Assembly: GCA_023935145.1 (NCBI GenBank)
Contig: CM043699.1
Span: 70,899,638-70,963,637 of the forward strand
Direction: 5' to 3'
DNA from: Bretschneidera sinensis
Taxonomy: Eukaryota; Streptophyta; Magnoliopsida; Brassicales; Akaniaceae
DNA: 64,000 nucleotides
Shown here: positions 9,267 through 20,153 of the stretch, in pieces
Layout of the letters: every line of letters begins with the position of its first letter
How positions within the stretch are numbered: the stretch's first letter is position 1
Notes under the pieces: generated by a model
The model's database searches: none
What the model was told of the DNA's origin: nothing
What the model saw: the letters and a program-made list of their open reading frames with translations, nothing else
Translations under genes and position numbers: made by a program

Positions 9267-9732
9267 TGATAGAGCACTGGTTTATAGGCTCTAGTTTTTC
9301 ATTAATTGTAAGCTAGTGGACAACTCCCAATATGACATAATAGAGATGAAGAAGAAGATTGTAGAGAGTAAAGTAAATTTTTTTTTTCATTAATGCCTCA
9401 ACAATGAGTTACATTTGCTTTTCATAACTCAATGGCTTAGTCTAGCATCTGTTTACAATTACAATCAAGAAAATTAACTAACTAACTACCAACAACTTTG
9501 TAACAGAATGAACTAACTTCTTCGTTGTCTTTCTTCCTTTCTTAGAAGCCTTGAAGAACGTAGTCACTGGTCCATTTAGGAGTTTTCCTCACTCTTCTAG
9601 GGACTACTGATTTCTCTGAGTTCATTTCCTCAATTTTCGTTAGCTCCTCTAGCAATTGTGCTTTTGCTACTGCTATTAGTTCTGGTTCTAGTGTTATAGG
9701 TTCCTGGCTAATGTGAGCTGAATTCCTATCAT
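9267..9732 (-). repeat. 3' LTR of the chromovirus (left copy)
   Basis: It matches 13295-13759 over its whole length and has perfect TGATAG/CTATCA ends. The polyprotein frame runs into this LTR (to 9542). The adjacent polypurine tract, read on the minus strand, is AAGGGAAGGAA. Confidence 0.85.
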
Positions 9733-12700
9733 TCCTTCCCTTATCAAAAAGCACCTTGTCCTCAAGGTGTAAGTGAGGGTAAAGGTGAAAGAGATCTTGG
9801 AAGTTTTTCCATGAAGTGTCTTCAAGAGCTAAACCTTGTCACTTCACCAGCACTTGGCTAACTGGCTTGGTTTTTATGAGGATGATCCTCTGATCAATAA
9901 TGGCCATAGGATTGATAATAAACTGATTACCTATAGCTAGTGGTGATGATGGGGCAACCATGTGATCAAGATCTCTATGGACTTCCCTTAGGAGTTAGAC
10001 ATGGAATTGGTAACGGTTATAATAAACTAGTTGGTTTAGTAGTAGGATACTTAATTTACTGACATGTCACACACTTTTTGGTGTAATTCTTGACATCAGT
10101 CCTCATGTTAGGCCAATAAAAACTAGTTGAGATTTTTAAAAGTGTTTTCAAGATGTCAAAATGTCCTTATGTAGGTGTAGAATGAAATTCCTCCAGAATT
10201 TTAGGTTTAAGAAGTGAATTAAAGGCAATACTCAGTCTCCCTTTGTAATATAGTAACGGATTATGAAATATGTAATCAGGGTCATTTAAAATGCCACTAT
10301 ACAAGGCTTGTTGTAGTGTAACTAACTTAAGATTAGTTAAATGCTCCTGCTGCAACTGGTGTAGAAATTCAAAGGTATAAGTGGTCGGAGATTATAGGTT
10401 TTGCAATTCAAAACTCTTATAACTTAAGTCCTTAGGTATATTTCTTTCAAATTGTCTAAACAAGGCATTAGCTAATTCATTATCCTTACTTGATTTGTTG
10501 ACAAAAGTGTACAAGTATCCTAAAAATTTACTAAGGTAATGATGTTGTTCTAGAGTATGAATGACCTGATCCATCATATTTTTTAGACTTTTGTGATCAA
10601 TTTTAATGATGAATTCTCTGCCTAACAGATGTTGCCTCCACTTAAGTACAACTTGGGTGATGGCAAATGGTTCCTTCCAATAAGTGGAAGTTACAAACAT
10701 TCTAGAACTGAGCTTTTTGCTATAGAAGACATTATGATAGCCCTACTAGTGTAAGACTGCACCAATACCTACATTGGAGGCATTAGTTTCCACCTCAAAG
10801 GGTTTAGTGAAATTAGGAAGGGCTAAAATTAGCACTTGAGTCATCATCTGTTTTAAAATGGTGAAGGCAACCATAGAATCACTAGTCCAATGATAGGACT
10901 CTTTCTTCAAAAGATCTATTAATGGGGTAGCTATAGTGGCATTTCATTTTACAAATTTCCTATAGTAGCTTGTAAGGCCAAGGAAACCTTTCAACTATTT
11001 CACATTCTAAGGAATTAGCCAGCCCAATATGGCCTCAATTTTTGAATTATTGTCCTTACTCCATCCACAGCTACTATATGGCCTAGTTACTCAATGGATA
11101 ATCGACAGAACATGCATTTACTGAGCTTAAGAAACAACTGATGTGATATTAAACATTGTAAAACAGTTCTGAAATGATGTAAATGTTCAATAAAAGAAGA
11201 GTTGTAAATAAGTATATCATCAAAGAAAACAGCAACAAATTTTCTTAGGTAAGGTTGAAAAACCAGGTTCATTGTTGCCTAAAATGTAGAGGGAGCATAG
11301 GTGAGTCCAAAAGGCATTACTAAGAACTCATAATGGCCTTGATGAGTTTTGAATGTTGTCTTGTGGATGTCAGTAGGATCCACCCTAATCTAATGATATC
11401 CAGCTCTTAAATCTAGCTTTGAAAATAGCTTTGCACCATGTACTTCATCTAGGAGCTCATCAATAGTTAGTATTGAAAATCCTTCTTTGATTGTAGTGGC
11501 ATTAAGAGCCCTATAATCAATACAAAACCTCTAAGAGCCATTTTTTTCTTGACCAAAAGTACATGAGAGCAAAAGGGACTATGACTTGGCCTAATTATTT
11601 TTTTTTTGCAACATTTTTGAAACCATCTTTTAAGTTTTTGTTTTCTGAAAAATAGGGGTACTTGTAAGGTCTTACATTTACAAGGCTGGAGCCAAGCATC
11701 AGGTGGATCTAATGATCAAAGGTTCTTGATGGTGGTAGTTGGTCTGGCTCTTTGAAAAGGGACTCAAATTCTTGTAGTAAGTCTATCACCTCCTCAGGCA
11801 ACTCTCCTCCAGTTCTTGACAGTTGTGCTGGTACAGTATAGGCTACTAAAAGGTAAAAAGGAGCAATACCTGCTCCTATAGCGAGTTTCTTTAATTGTGT
11901 CATGTGTAATGGATCTTAATGTAACTGAGACTCCCTTGTAATTGAATTAGTTTGCCTTTCCAGTTAAATTGTATACTCAAATTCTTGTAACTTGTAAGAA
12001 CAAGTCCCAATAACTCTAACTATTGAATTCCCAGGACTACTTCAGTACCATGTATAGCGAGGAGGAAGAGATCCACCAAGAATTTCTATCCTTGAAGACT
12101 TAGGGTTATACTAGTGCATTTTTTAGTACAACTGAGGTAATCTTCATTTCCTACATAAACTTTAAATGGTTTAACTAGAACAATTGGTAAAGATGACTTG
12201 GTAGCTACCTTTTCTTGAATGAAATGATGGGTACTACTCCTGTTAATGACCACTAGTAGTTGGTGTTCACCATAAGTACCAGTAAGTCTAATGGTTCTTG
12301 GACTCATTTGGCCTGCTAGAGCATGTACACTCACTTCTGGTAAGTTTGTATCCTCATACTCTTCTTGATTTTCTGGGTATGGCTTAATTTTCTTATGGTA
12401 GTAACTAGAGCTTGGATTGGCTTGGTATTTTCCAAGCTAAGGGTCTTTAACAGACCTGGAGCCATTGAACCTCTTTGGCACTAGTTTTGGTATGACCACC
12501 TTTGATCCTTGTACTTATCCTCTTGCAAACAAGACAAAGCCATTACTTGGATTAAGGATGATGGTTGGGCTACTAACAATTCTCTTTTTTATTCAGGTTT
12601 AAAACCTGATATGAAAAAATTAATCAAGAATTATTCTTGCAAACTAGAAAATTTAGTTGAGAGCATCTCAAACTTTGATTGATAGTCAGCCACAGTAGAT

Positions 12701-13239
12701 TCCTGAGTTAATTTAGACAAATCTCCAGGATAATCATCCAAGGTAAAAGGACCAAACCTTAATTGTAGTGCTTCTAGGAACTGTTTCTAGTTGTGAATTA
12801 AACCACTGTTGTGCATCCATTGGTACCAAGACAATGTAGGCCCCTCCATATGAAAAGAGGCTATAACAAGCCTTTGATCATATGAGGTTTGATGATAATC
12901 AAAGAATTGTTCAGCCTTGAATATCCATCTAAAGGGATCCAAGCCATCAAATCTTGGAACACCAAATCTCGTGGATCGAAATAGTTGTGCAGTTGATGAG
13001 GTTGATGGGTTTTCCTCTATACTTGTCTGGAAAGATGTAGAAAATATAGATTACTAATGAATTTTATACTGTAAGGCCTTAAATCTGGAATCAACTATAG
13101 CAGAGAAAGCTTTGAAATCATTCTTGAATTCCACAGTTTCTTGATACAGTTCTTTCTGAAATTGTTGCAAGGTTTTAAGTTGATCATTGTGAGTTTTAAG
13201 TTGCTCATCCAACTTTTAAAATCTAGTACCCTTAGCCAT
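9542..13239 (-). pseudogene. Chromovirus gag-pol polyprotein remnant
   Basis: Reading leftward from an ATG at 13239: a coiled N-terminus and a retrotrans-gag domain (segments like RFDGLDPFRW and MEGPTLSWYQWM, about 12780-13020); a protease at about 12230-12260 whose active site reads INRSSTHHF instead of the usual DSGSTHxF form, so the catalytic Asp and Gly are lost; a short RT with VFFDDILIY at about 11206-11240 (YxDD-type catalytic pair kept); RNase H at about 10500-10700 (WRQHLLGREF, then DHKSLK); the end of an integrase zinc-binding region near 10080-10110; then a jump to a chromodomain-like stretch (QVLVK, then DTSWKNFQDL) at about 9800-9870. The tail runs to 9542 inside the LTR. There are many stops and frameshifts. 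Confidence 0.8.
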
Positions 13240-13294
13240 GGTGGAAAATGGAATTAGTCGTCAAAATGGTATAGGATATCGATGAAAGCACGAA

Positions 13295-13759
13295 TGGTAG
13301 AGCATTGGTTTACAGGCTTTAGTTTTCCACTAATTGTAAGCTAATTGACAACTCATAATGAGAGAGAATAGAGATGAAGACGAAAATTGTAGAGAAAAAA
13401 GGAAATTTTGTTTATTCATTAATGCCTCACCATGAGTTACATTTGCTTTTTATAAACTTAGTCTAGCATATGTTTATAGTTACAATCAAGAACATTAACT
13501 AACTATACTAACTAACTAATAACAACCTTATAACAAAACGAACTAACTTCTTAGTTGTCTTTCTTCCCTTTTGGTAGCCTTAGAGAATGTAGTCACGGGT
13601 CCATTTAAGAGCTTTTATCACCCTTCTAGGGACTGCTGATCTCCTTGAGTTCATTTCCTCTTTGTCCTTAGCTCCTCTAGCAGTTGTGCTTATGTTGCTG
13701 TTATTAGTTCTAGTTTTAGTGTTATAGGGTCCTGGCTAATGTTTGTTAAATGCCTATCA
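13295..13759 (-). repeat. 5' LTR of the chromovirus (right copy)
   Basis: Matches 9267-9732. The right end reads GCCTATCA. I could not identify a convincing primer binding site in the internal sequence just left of 13295, which may have mutated. Confidence 0.83.
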
Positions 13760-14069
13760 CTCAATGAAATTAGAATGTCAACAATACCCTTCATATTAGG
13801 ATAAATGTTTCGATGAAGTTTGTATCGAGATGTGACTATAACTCAATCACACCAGTGAACTAATGCCTCGTTAATTAGCATATACACAATGCACTTCGCA
13901 CAATGCTTCTTTTGATTTCTTATTAATTAGCATATAAGGATCTTATTAATTATATATTTTATGTTCTTATCTAGGGACTATATATTCCTCAGGTTTCTCC
14001 ATATATTTTTTCCAATTCACCATTTAGAAAAGTAATTTTAACATTTATCACAAGATTATAAATGGATTA
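13760..14069 (-). pseudogene. Copia D reverse transcriptase, downstream piece
   Basis: On the minus strand, about 13985-14055 encodes VKITFLNGELEKIYMEKPEE, the copia RT block normally of the form DVKxAFLNGxLxExIYM. It continues the RT whose upstream part lies at 18399-18700, with the Tat-type element inserted between them. The rest of the stretch is degraded and AT-rich. Confidence 0.7.
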
Positions 14070-14545
14070 TGATATGAGGTAAATTTTCTCGTCTAATCAA
14101 ACAAATGGCGCCCTTCAAAGGTAAGGAGGTAATTTCACAAGCCAGAAAAAACAAGTTAGATGATTATGCGTGGTAAAGAGCAAAGAGGTAATCTTGCACC
14201 AAAACCCTAATCCATATTATATTCTATTAAGGTACTCCAACTTATCAAAACCTTAATTTTACTAGGGCACTCATCTTTGAGAAACCCTAGTCCTACTTTG
14301 ACACTCTCGTATTAATTACCTCCCTAATTGGATTCTACTCTAAAGTATTATATAAAATGGGCTCTCACCACCTCATAGGTATCACACAACTCTCTAGCCT
14401 TTTCATTCTCTGATTTTTCTCTTAGATTACTAACTTAGGCATCAAAGAGTCCCTCCAAAGCACCACCCAGGGGAGTTTTTAGTTTACATGTTTTTCATGT
14501 GTGTTGGGGTCTGTAAGCTCGTCTGACAGATTTTTGGCATCAACA
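14070..14545 (+). repeat. 5' LTR of the Tat-type element
   Basis: Starts TGATATGAGG and ends TTTGGCATCAACA. TATA-like TATTATATAAAATGGG at about 14346. The Tat-lineage word TTAGGCATCAAAGAGTCC is at about 14435. It has one decayed copy of the repeat that is present three times in the 3' LTR. Confidence 0.83.
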
Positions 14546-16639
14546 AAATAATGTCATCCATGGAAAACGACAAACAATCTCATCTAAAGATGCGGTTATA
14601 GATGAGTGGTTGACCCATCACTTGAAAAACCACTAGATCTCATCAGATCTAAGAAAAGCGCCAGCGTGCCACCGCAAATATCGCCAAAAATCATATCTTT
14701 AACATCAAATCCATGCAAATTTTATGGTCAATAGCATAAATAGATTGTACCACAAGACTCACCATGTTGAAATATCCAAGTGTGCAAAATTTTACGATGA
14801 TCGAATGTCGAAGCACCACCCTAGACCACCTTAAATCTCCACCGAAAAAAGGGAAATGTGACCTTAGATTCACGAAGATCTGGGGATCAAAAGTCAGCAT
14901 CACCACCACAGAGTGTCTTGTCATCCTCTCTCGCACTTGCTGATAAAATTTCAATGCCAACTGACTATCCACTAGTTAGCACGAGCTGGTTAAACCGACA
15001 TACATAACTTTTGCCCTGGTCTGTCCATATTTTTAATATATAAATCACTCTCTGCCACATGTCTAGATCTGATTGGAGATTCAAATTGCACGTTATCTCT
15101 CAAAATCTTCCTTTTTCACATGTCTCACGCTCATTTAATGTTCAAATTCTTATATTATCTTCAAAAATACTTCTTTTCCGACATGTGTCATGCTATTAGC
15201 TCCTCAATGGTCAGTTAACACTAAGTCAGTGCTTAATCAACGCCTAATCAATGCCCAGTCAATATCCACACCAATGCCTAATCATTGCCATTCAAAATGC
15301 TAAGTTAGCACTACTTCACAACCTTGTCATCACCACGAAGGTGTAAAGGTAGCACCACATCACTACCATGTCATCGCCATACAAGCACTAAGTCAGCGCC
15401 ATATCATCGCCACGTTGTTGGCATGTCATTACCATGAAAGAAGCACATCATTGACATGTCATCGCCATACAGGCATCATGTCATCCCACATTACTGACAT
15501 GTCTTCGCCATACAAGCATCATGTCAATGCCTTCTAGTCCCATGTTAACTAGCTTAAACCTATTGGATCAACCAGGTTTGATCGCCCGATAAACCACTTT
15601 GACCAATTAGTTTAGCTATTTCACACTTGATTTCAGATCCAACAAGACTAGTTCCTAAGGTTTTATAGTGTGCTCTTTTCAAATCCGGACCCATAATTTC
15701 AAGATTCTGCTTCAACGGATGAGTTTCTTCACAAACCATCTCTTTTGACTAACATTTGACCAGCTAGTTCACCGATTTTAAGCTCAGTTTAGGACATGAC
15801 CAAACCGGTTCCCAAGCATTTTTAGCTTGTTCTTTCCAAAACTTATCTCACAATTTCAAAATTTAACTTCACAGATAAGTTTCTTATAAATAGTTAAGAA
15901 AAAATTCGTTATTTCTCCTCCAAAAGGCTTCAAACACACCACAAACTTGAACTACTATATCTCAAAACCAAAAAAAAAAAAAAAAAAACACTGCAAATGT
16001 TGACATTCAAGTATGATCTTCCCTTCCTTCATATATGATCATGTTGTCATAACAATTATATTCTCATTAGCACCATGCCTCTAAGAAAAATCCAAAGGTA
16101 AAAACCACTGACAAAAACCATACTGAGGGGGCTGAAATCAACTATAGTTGCAAAGAACCTTAACAAAAAACACTTGGAAGGATTTTCATCCAAAACATTG
16201 AGTTAAGTTGTCATCTTTTATGCTGTAAAGTTATCTTCTCCGACGCACCAAAGTCATCAGCCTTTAACGCACATAAGTCATCAGCCTTTGACGCAGTAAA
16301 AGTTGTCAGCCTTTTATGCACCAAAGACATAGGTTTATCTAGGCTCAAAGAGTGCATAACAGCCAACTTGGGAGCTTTTCCCCACCTTCAAAGGCCCAAA
16401 ACCTCGAGATATAGACATCCTTAGACTGAAAGGATGAGCTCTAAACCCCAAAGGTAACAAGCCCGAGAATAAGGCCCCAAGGCAATTCCACCCTCGAGCA
16501 AAAATTTGAAAATATACTTAGCTCAGACATAGAACTCCTCCTTCAATAAACCAAGTAGAATCCCAAAAGTCTGAATCCATAGGTACCTGGTCGTGTATGT
16601 TGAAGGTCATAAACAAAGTTAAGGAAAATGGAAGGTAAA
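14546..16639 (+). other. Non-coding interior of the Tat-type element
   Basis: No open frame shows a known domain; the minus-strand frame at 14691-14972 has none. Visible features are the degenerate primer site at 14546-14570, repeated CATCGCCATACAAGCATCATG words between about 15300 and 15530, an A19 run at 15970-15988 and three ~27-bp repeats at about 16230-16325. Confidence 0.7.
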
Positions 16640-17640
16640 AAATGGGAGGCCTCGAGCCATTAACTCCCCATTTTTTAAAAATGGCATAGATGAAAACTCC
16701 GAGCTCTTCACCTCTTCATTACAATTTCCAAAAAATGATTAAGGTGAAGGACCCAAGCTCTTCACCTCCTTATTTTCCTGGCTGAGGTAAAGGCCCCGAG
16801 TAGTTCACCACCTCATTTCCCAAAAAAATGGCCGAGGTGAAGGCCATGAGCTCTTCACCTCCTCATTTCCCAAAAATGGACAAGGTGAAGGCCTTGAGTT
16901 CTTCACCTCCAAATTTCCCAAAATGGTCGAGGTAAAGGTCCTGAGCTCTTCACCTCCTCAATTCCAAAAAATTGAAGAAGTGAAGAGGTCAAGCTCTTCA
17001 CCTACTCATTTTCCAAAATGGCAAAGTTGAAAGACCCAAGCTCTTCACATATTTATTTTTCAAAAATGGCCGAGGTGAAGGCCCCAAACTCTTCACCTCC
17101 TCATTTCCTAATAATGATCAAGGTTTCAAGCTCTTCACCTCTTTCTTTCCTAAAAATGGCCGAGGTGATATCCCCGAGCTCTTTGCCTCTTCATTTTCCA
17201 AAAATAGTCGAGGTGAAAGCTTCAAGCTCTTCACCTCCTCATTTCCCAAAAATGGTCGAGATAAAGGCTCGAGCTCTTCATTTGCTCATTATAATTTCTC
17301 AAAAATGGTCAAGGTGAATGCCCTAAGCTCTTCGCCTCCTCATTTCCCAAAAATGGACGAAGTGAAGGCCTTGAGCTCTTCACCTCCTTATTTTCCAAAA
17401 ATGGTCTAGGTAAAGGCCTCAAGCTCTTCATCCCATCATTATAATTTCTCAACAATGGCCGAGATGAAGGCTACGAGCTCTTCAGCTTCTCATTTCCCAA
17501 AAATGGCCGAGATAGGCCTCGATCTCTTCACCTCCTCATTTCCAAAAAATGGGGAGGTGAAGGCCCCAAGCTCTTAACCTCCTTATTATAGTTTCTCAAA
17601 ACGGTTGAGGTGAAGGCCCCAAGCTTTTCATCTCCTTGAC
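16640..17640 (+). repeat. Tandem array of ~50-bp units in the 3' UTR of the Tat-type element
   Basis: About nineteen imperfect units of 47-60 bp with the consensus words GGCCGAGGTGAAGGCC, GAGCTCTTCACCTCCTCA and TTTCCCAAAAATGG. The open frame at 17018-17317 is periodic because of these units and is not a gene. The position just upstream of the 3' LTR matches the known hypervariable repeat zone of Tat/Ogre 3' UTRs. Confidence 0.88.
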
Positions 17641-17789
17641 ACCTTTTTTTATCGAAAGTGACCGAGCTTTATAGCACAAGTAGACATCATCTTAGGCATA
17701 ATTTTGATCCAAAAATCGAGCACAAGAAGACTTTATATTCAAAACTACTTCCTTAAATGAACAAATTCACTCAAGGAAGTGGGTGCATA

Positions 17790-18398
17790 TGATATGGGGA
17801 AAAATTTATTCGTCCAATCGAACGATGACACATAGTGCTACCCAGAAAAATTTATTCGTCCAATCGGACGATGACACGTAGTGCTACCCAAAAAAAATTA
17901 TTCGTTTAATTGGACGATGACACGTCATGCTACCCAAGGGTAATGAAGTAATTTTATAAGACAAATAAAATAACCAACCATATGGCTATGCGTGGTAAAG
18001 GGCAAAGTGTTAATCTCACACTAAAACCCTAATTCACAATATATCTAATCATATAAAGGCACTTTAGTTTATATTCTATTAGGATATTCCATGTTATGGA
18101 AACCCTTATTCTACTAGGGCACTCATCTTTGAGAAACCCCTAGTCTTACCATAACACCCCAATATTAATTAATTCTCTAATTGGATTCTAGTTTAAAGTA
18201 TTATATAAAGAGGGCTCTCACCACCTCACAAGTATCACAAAACTCTCTGGCCTTTTTATTCTCTACTTCTTATTTCAAATTACTAACATAGGCATTGGAG
18301 AGTTCCTCCAAGGCACCACCCCCGAGAGATTTTTAGTTTACATGTTTTTTATGTGGGCAAGGGTCTGTAAGCTAGTCTGATATATTTTTGTATCAATG
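17790..18398 (+). repeat. 3' LTR of the Tat-type element with a triplicated U3 repeat
   Basis: Starts TGATATGGGG. At 17806-17935 there are three consecutive ~45-bp copies containing TTATTCGTCCAATCGGACGA and TGACACGTAGTGCTACCC, which explains most of the 133-bp size difference from the 5' LTR. TATA-like TTATATAAAGAGGG is at about 18201. The end has mutated from CAACA to CAATG. Confidence 0.82.
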
Positions 18399-19990
18399 GA
18401 TTCATTGACAAATAAGACTCCAATGGAAGTGATTTTAGTGACAAAAATTATTTATCAGGATAATCAAAATCTTGTTTCTGTTTGTAGATTTTAGCTACCC
18501 AACGAGAGTTATACTTCTCAATTGAACCATTTAGTTTAAGTTTCTTCTTAAAAATCCATTTACACCCAATTAATTTTATTTTGAGAGGTAAATCAACCAA
18601 TTCTCATGTATGATTGGTCATAACATACTCAATTCATTATTAATTATCTCTTTCTAAAAAGGTGCATCAATAGAAGTAATGGCCTCATTATAAGTTAATG
18701 GCTCGTCACTAATAACAATAGTGTAAAAATCATTACCAATTTTTTTTTTTTTATTTTCTCATTCTCTTACTCCTCAATTCTTGTTCAACAATTTCATGTT
18801 TATCATTAGGAGCTTCTTAAATAATACTTTTTTTTTCCGTTTCCTTTCATAGGAAAAATATTTTCAAAGACTAATGCATTATTATACTTAATAATGGTGT
18901 TTGGTTCCATGAGATTATTATCACTTTTAATTACAATGAACCTATAAGCTAGAGAATTATGGGTATAGCCTATGAAGACACAGTCACATGTTTTGGAATC
19001 AAGTTTTCTCTTTTTAGGCATTGGTATAATTACCTTAGCTAGACACCCGCATATTTTAAGGTATCCTATGTTAGGTGCATCATTTTTTCATAGTTCATAT
19101 GGTGTTTTATTTGTTTTATTATAGGGTATTTTTTTCTTGTATATGACAACCAAAGAAAATAGCTTCCACCCATACAATCATTGGTAGCCTAAAACTTACA
19201 AGCATCGAATTCATCATCTCTTTTAATATTCTACTTTCCTTTTCAACAACACCATTTGATTCGGGTGAATAAGGTGGTATTTAACTCATGAATTATTTTA
19301 TGTTCCTCACAAAATCTATTAAACTATTGGACTCATATTCACCACCTTTATCGCTCATTAATTTTCTAACATTTTTATTTAATTGATCTTTAACCTCAGC
19401 TTTGTATTTTATAAACATTTCTCCAGCTTCATCTATAGATCTTAATAGATACAATTTAGTGAATCTAACATAATCATCAATAACAATTACATAATATATT
19501 TTTACCACCTTGAGTCATAATATTTTTTAAGTCACCCAAATCATTATATATTAATTCTAGAGGTTCAGTTACTCTTTGAATAGGTTTGCATGGCTTCTTA
19601 GTAATTTTTTCTTCAAAACAAATATCACAAGTATCAATATTAGAATCACCACAAGCAAGAATAAGTCTATATTCACAAATTTTTCTAAAATAATCATAGT
19701 TAAGATGTCCGACTCTAACATACCATATATAAAGAGTCTCAATCAAATAAGTATAAGAAGTATTTTCATTATCAAACACATTCAATACATAGAGACCATC
19801 ACTACAGTAGCTTTTACCCACAAACACACTATTTTTTTTATTATGTGATTATATTACCATCAAAAAGCATCTTAACACCTACTTTTCCAAACATATTTAC
19901 AAGCACTTGGTTATATCATATATTAGAAACATGGAGCATATCATAGAGTAAAAGTTTTTCCTAGAGGTCAACTTGGTCAACCTTTCCTTT
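18399..19990 (-). pseudogene. Copia D integrase and RT, upstream piece
   Basis: Read leftward on the minus strand: a pre-integrase segment (about 19850-19985); an HHCC-type zinc region (VGHLNYDYFRK, then CDICFEEK) at about 19600-19750; an integrase core with VIDDYVRFTKLYLL and a SDKGGEYES block at about 19300-19490; the post-integrase block KKRKLDSKTCDCVFIGY at about 18960-19020; and the start of RT with IGCKWIFKKK near 18545-18575. The order integrase before RT is diagnostic of Ty1/copia. Several frameshifts and stops break it. The RT continues at 13760-14069, across the inserted Tat-type element. Gag is not present on the right because element C begins there. Confidence 0.82.
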
Positions 19991-19995
19991 GCTAA

Positions 19996-20153
19996 CAACT
20001 ATTAGAAAAATGAGAGTAAAAGGTTGTTTGAGAACCCCAAATGCATTAGTTTAAATCAAATGGTTTTGATTTAAATAGAAAAGGTGTGAGATTAAATAAA
20101 AATGCATCAGTTTAAATTAAATGTTGTGATTTAAATAGAAAATGTGTGAGATT
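19996..20153 (+). repeat. 5' LTR of copia C, left part (cut by element A)
   Basis: It aligns with 39136-39290 and the rest of the same LTR resumes at 35771. It holds two ~55-bp tandem copies rich in TTTAAATC/GATTTAAAT, a self-complementary word. The left border is approximate. The cut is marked by the duplicated AGATT at 20149-20153 and 35771-35775. Confidence 0.72.

Larger units (their letters stand above)
9267..13759 (-). mobile_element. Decayed Ty3/gypsy chromovirus
   Basis: The element is bounded by ~465-bp LTRs that begin TGATAG/TGGTAG and end CTATCA. It reads on the minus strand: gag, protease, RT, RNase H, a partial integrase and a C-terminal chromodomain-like segment. The flanking pentamers are CTCGG and CTCAA, which differ by two transitions and fit a decayed 5-bp target duplication. 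The internal region (3.56 kb) is shorter than usual because most of the integrase core is gone. Stops and frameshifts occur in every domain, so the copy is old and dead. Confidence 0.88.
14070..18398 (+). mobile_element. Tat-type LARD-like element without coding capacity
   Basis: LTRs at 14070-14545 and 17790-18398 share order and motifs. The 5' LTR is followed by a degenerate Tat-type primer site (AATGTCATCCATGGAAAACG) and the 3' LTR is preceded by the polypurine stretch CAAGGAAGTGGGTG. The pentamers outside are GATTA and GATTC. The 3.2-kb interior has no gag or pol. It holds degenerate CATGTCATCGCC repeats (about 15300-15530), an A19 run (15970-15988), three ~27-bp repeats with GTCATCAGCCTTTGACGCA (about 16230-16325), and a long tandem array. 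Large coding-free elements with Tat-like ends are usually called LARDs. Confidence 0.83.

Noticed and set aside
14691..14972. 93-codon minus-strand frame inside the Tat-type element
   Set aside because: No domain, on the strand opposite to the element, and isolated in non-coding DNA.
15300..15530. Possible CRISPR-like array of CATCGCCATACAAGCATCATG words
   Set aside because: Repeats are degenerate, spacing is irregular and the setting is a plant retrotransposon; ordinary short tandem repetition explains it.
17018..17317. 99-codon plus-strand frame with repeated SSSPPHFPKM peptides
   Set aside because: Produced by the ~50-bp tandem units, with the array broken by stops on either side.
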